Assembly (NCBI GenBank): GCA_905215505.1
Contig: CAJMPU010000006.1
Coordinates: 1 to 64,000 of the forward strand
DNA: 64,000 bases
Origin: an uncultured bacterium
Lineage (GTDB): Bacteria; Actinomycetota; Coriobacteriia; Coriobacteriales; Coriobacteriaceae
Reading direction: 5' to 3'
Shown in pieces: positions 63,268 through 64,000 of the stretch. A program made the position numbers and the translations under genes. How positions within the stretch are numbered: the stretch's first letter is position 1; each line of letters opens with the position of its first letter. The notes under the pieces were generated by a model, which was not told the origin of the DNA, did no database searches, and saw nothing but the letters and a program-made list of their open reading frames with translations.

Positions 63268-63807
63268 CTACTCGGCAGCAGCCTCAGTCTCGACCTCGGC
63301 GGTCTCGGCCTCGGCGACCTCAGCGGCCTCCTCAGCCTCAGCCTCGGCAGCGAGCTCCTCGGCGGTAACGCCAACGAGAACGACAACCTCGGCCTTGATC
63401 TCGCGGTACAGCGAGATGGCAACGGTGTGGGCACCGGCAACCTTGATGGGCTTACCGAGCTCGACGCGCTTGCGGTCGATGTCCATACCGAGCTGAGCCT
63501 TGATGGCGTCAGCGATCATAGCGGCGGTAACGGAGCCAAAGAGGATGCCCTCGTCGCCGACCTTGACGTCAACGGTGACCGTCTTGCCCTCGAAGGCAGC
63601 CTTGGTCTCGTTGGCGGTAGCCAGACGGACGGCCTCGCGCTTGGCGATGTTGTTGCGACGCTCGTCAAGCTGCTTGAGGTTGCCCTTGGTGGCGGCAACA
63701 GCGAGCTTCTTGGGGAACAGGAAGTTCTCAGCGTAACCCTGAGCGACCTCTACGACGTCACCCTCGCCGCCCTTGCCCTTGATCTCATCGAGAAGAATAA
63801 CCTTCAT
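63268..63807 (-). CDS. rplI: Ribosomal protein L9 with acidic tail
   Basis: The 179-residue protein starts MKVILLDEIKGKGGEGDVVEV and has the conserved GYAENFLFPKKLA. Its last 30 residues are almost all Ala/Glu, making it longer than the usual 150 or so. GGGAGA precedes the ATG. It follows rpsR by 15 bases. Confidence 0.96.
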   Translation of the reverse strand: MKVILLDEIKGKGGEGDVVEVAQGYAENFLFPKKLAVAATKGNLKQLDERRNNIAKREAVRLATANETKAAFEGKTVTVDVKVGDEGILFGSVTAAMIADAIKAQLGMDIDRKRVELGKPIKVAGAHTVAISLYREIKAEVVVLVGVTAEELAAEAEAEEAAEVAEAETAEVETEAAAE

Positions 63808-63822
63808 GATGCGTCTCCCTTC

Positions 63823-64000
63823 TTAGCCGCGGTCGCGGTTGCCACGAGAGGAAACCACGGGGACGGTGTACGGCAGGAGAGCCATCTCGCGGGCGCGCTT
63901 GATGGCGTTGGCGATGTCATGCTGATGCTGCGTGCAAGCGCCAGTGACGCGACGGGGCTTGATCTTGCCACGGTCGGTCATGTACTTACGGAGAAGCTGA
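63823..64000 (-). CDS. rpsR: Ribosomal protein S18 (5' end beyond window)
   Basis: The visible C-terminal part reads LLRKYMTDRGKIKPRRVTG, CTQHQHDIANAIKRAREMALLPYTV, then a short basic tail and TAA at 63823-63825. This is S18. The N terminus lies past the window end. Confidence 0.95.
   Translation of the reverse strand, partial: QLLRKYMTDRGKIKPRRVTGACTQHQHDIANAIKRAREMALLPYTVPVVSSRGNRDRG

Overview
The window is about 60% G+C, densely coded and full of Coriobacteriia-type genes (LuxR-controlled MFS transporters, an Nfn electron-bifurcating pair, a cohesin/dockerin/FIVAR glycosidase, mannose-family PTS genes). It most resembles a gut actinobacterium of the Collinsella/Olsenella group. That placement is inferred from protein content and style, not from a marker search. 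Housekeeping genes have strong Shine-Dalgarno (SD) sequences, and several start at TTG or GTG.

Layout. 1-4.7 kb: initiator tRNA, type III pantothenate kinase, a degenerate biotin-ligase-like gene, a DHPS-HPPK fusion and a sirtuin. 4.9-6.2 kb: exoA, then a gene-free stretch holding two palindromic elements. 6.2-15.2 kb: an ECF S component, a small membrane protein, two paralogous MFS transporters around an amidohydrolase with a divergent LuxR regulator, and an ECF ATPase pair fused in one protein plus EcfT. 15.4-23.1 kb: glmU, prs, a nuclease-like gene bracketed by two matched inverted-repeat elements, pth and nfnAB. 23.2-30.7 kb: a palindrome array, a cytidylate kinase-like gene, a polar amino-acid ABC transporter, yqeY, a parvulin-type PPIase, an orphan PTS IIA and a RelB/PIN toxin-antitoxin pair. 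30.8-38 kb: purNMF, a CmpB-family membrane protein, a MoaE-like gene, a class B sortase and purE. 38.2-50.1 kb: a 2137-residue wall-anchored GH31 enzyme, a MarR regulator, a small membrane protein, a complete mannose-family PTS (IIA-IIB-IIC-IID) and its divergent GntR/UTRA regulator. 50.3-64 kb: carAB, an ABC exporter with a partner, nudF, purD, purA, dnaB, rplI and a partial rpsR.

How genes work together. De novo purine synthesis is spread over purNMF, purE, purD, purA and prs; carAB supplies pyrimidines and arginine. The GH31 enzyme, PTS and GntR regulator look like a host-glycan foraging unit. The GH31 and PTS promoter regions share a 12-base sequence at almost the same distance upstream, which suggests common control.

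The most unusual content is intergenic. Several families of palindromic, MITE-like or REP-like elements fill nearly every gap. They include a 205/206-bp element pair flanking a nuclease-like gene, three 55-bp palindromes at an 80-81-bp period, a 44-bp hairpin present twice with compensating base changes, a recurring GGGACAG-type family, and an inverted-repeat element that appears to form the in-frame linker of the fused ECF ATPase. No transposase gene is present, so any mobilising enzyme would act in trans.
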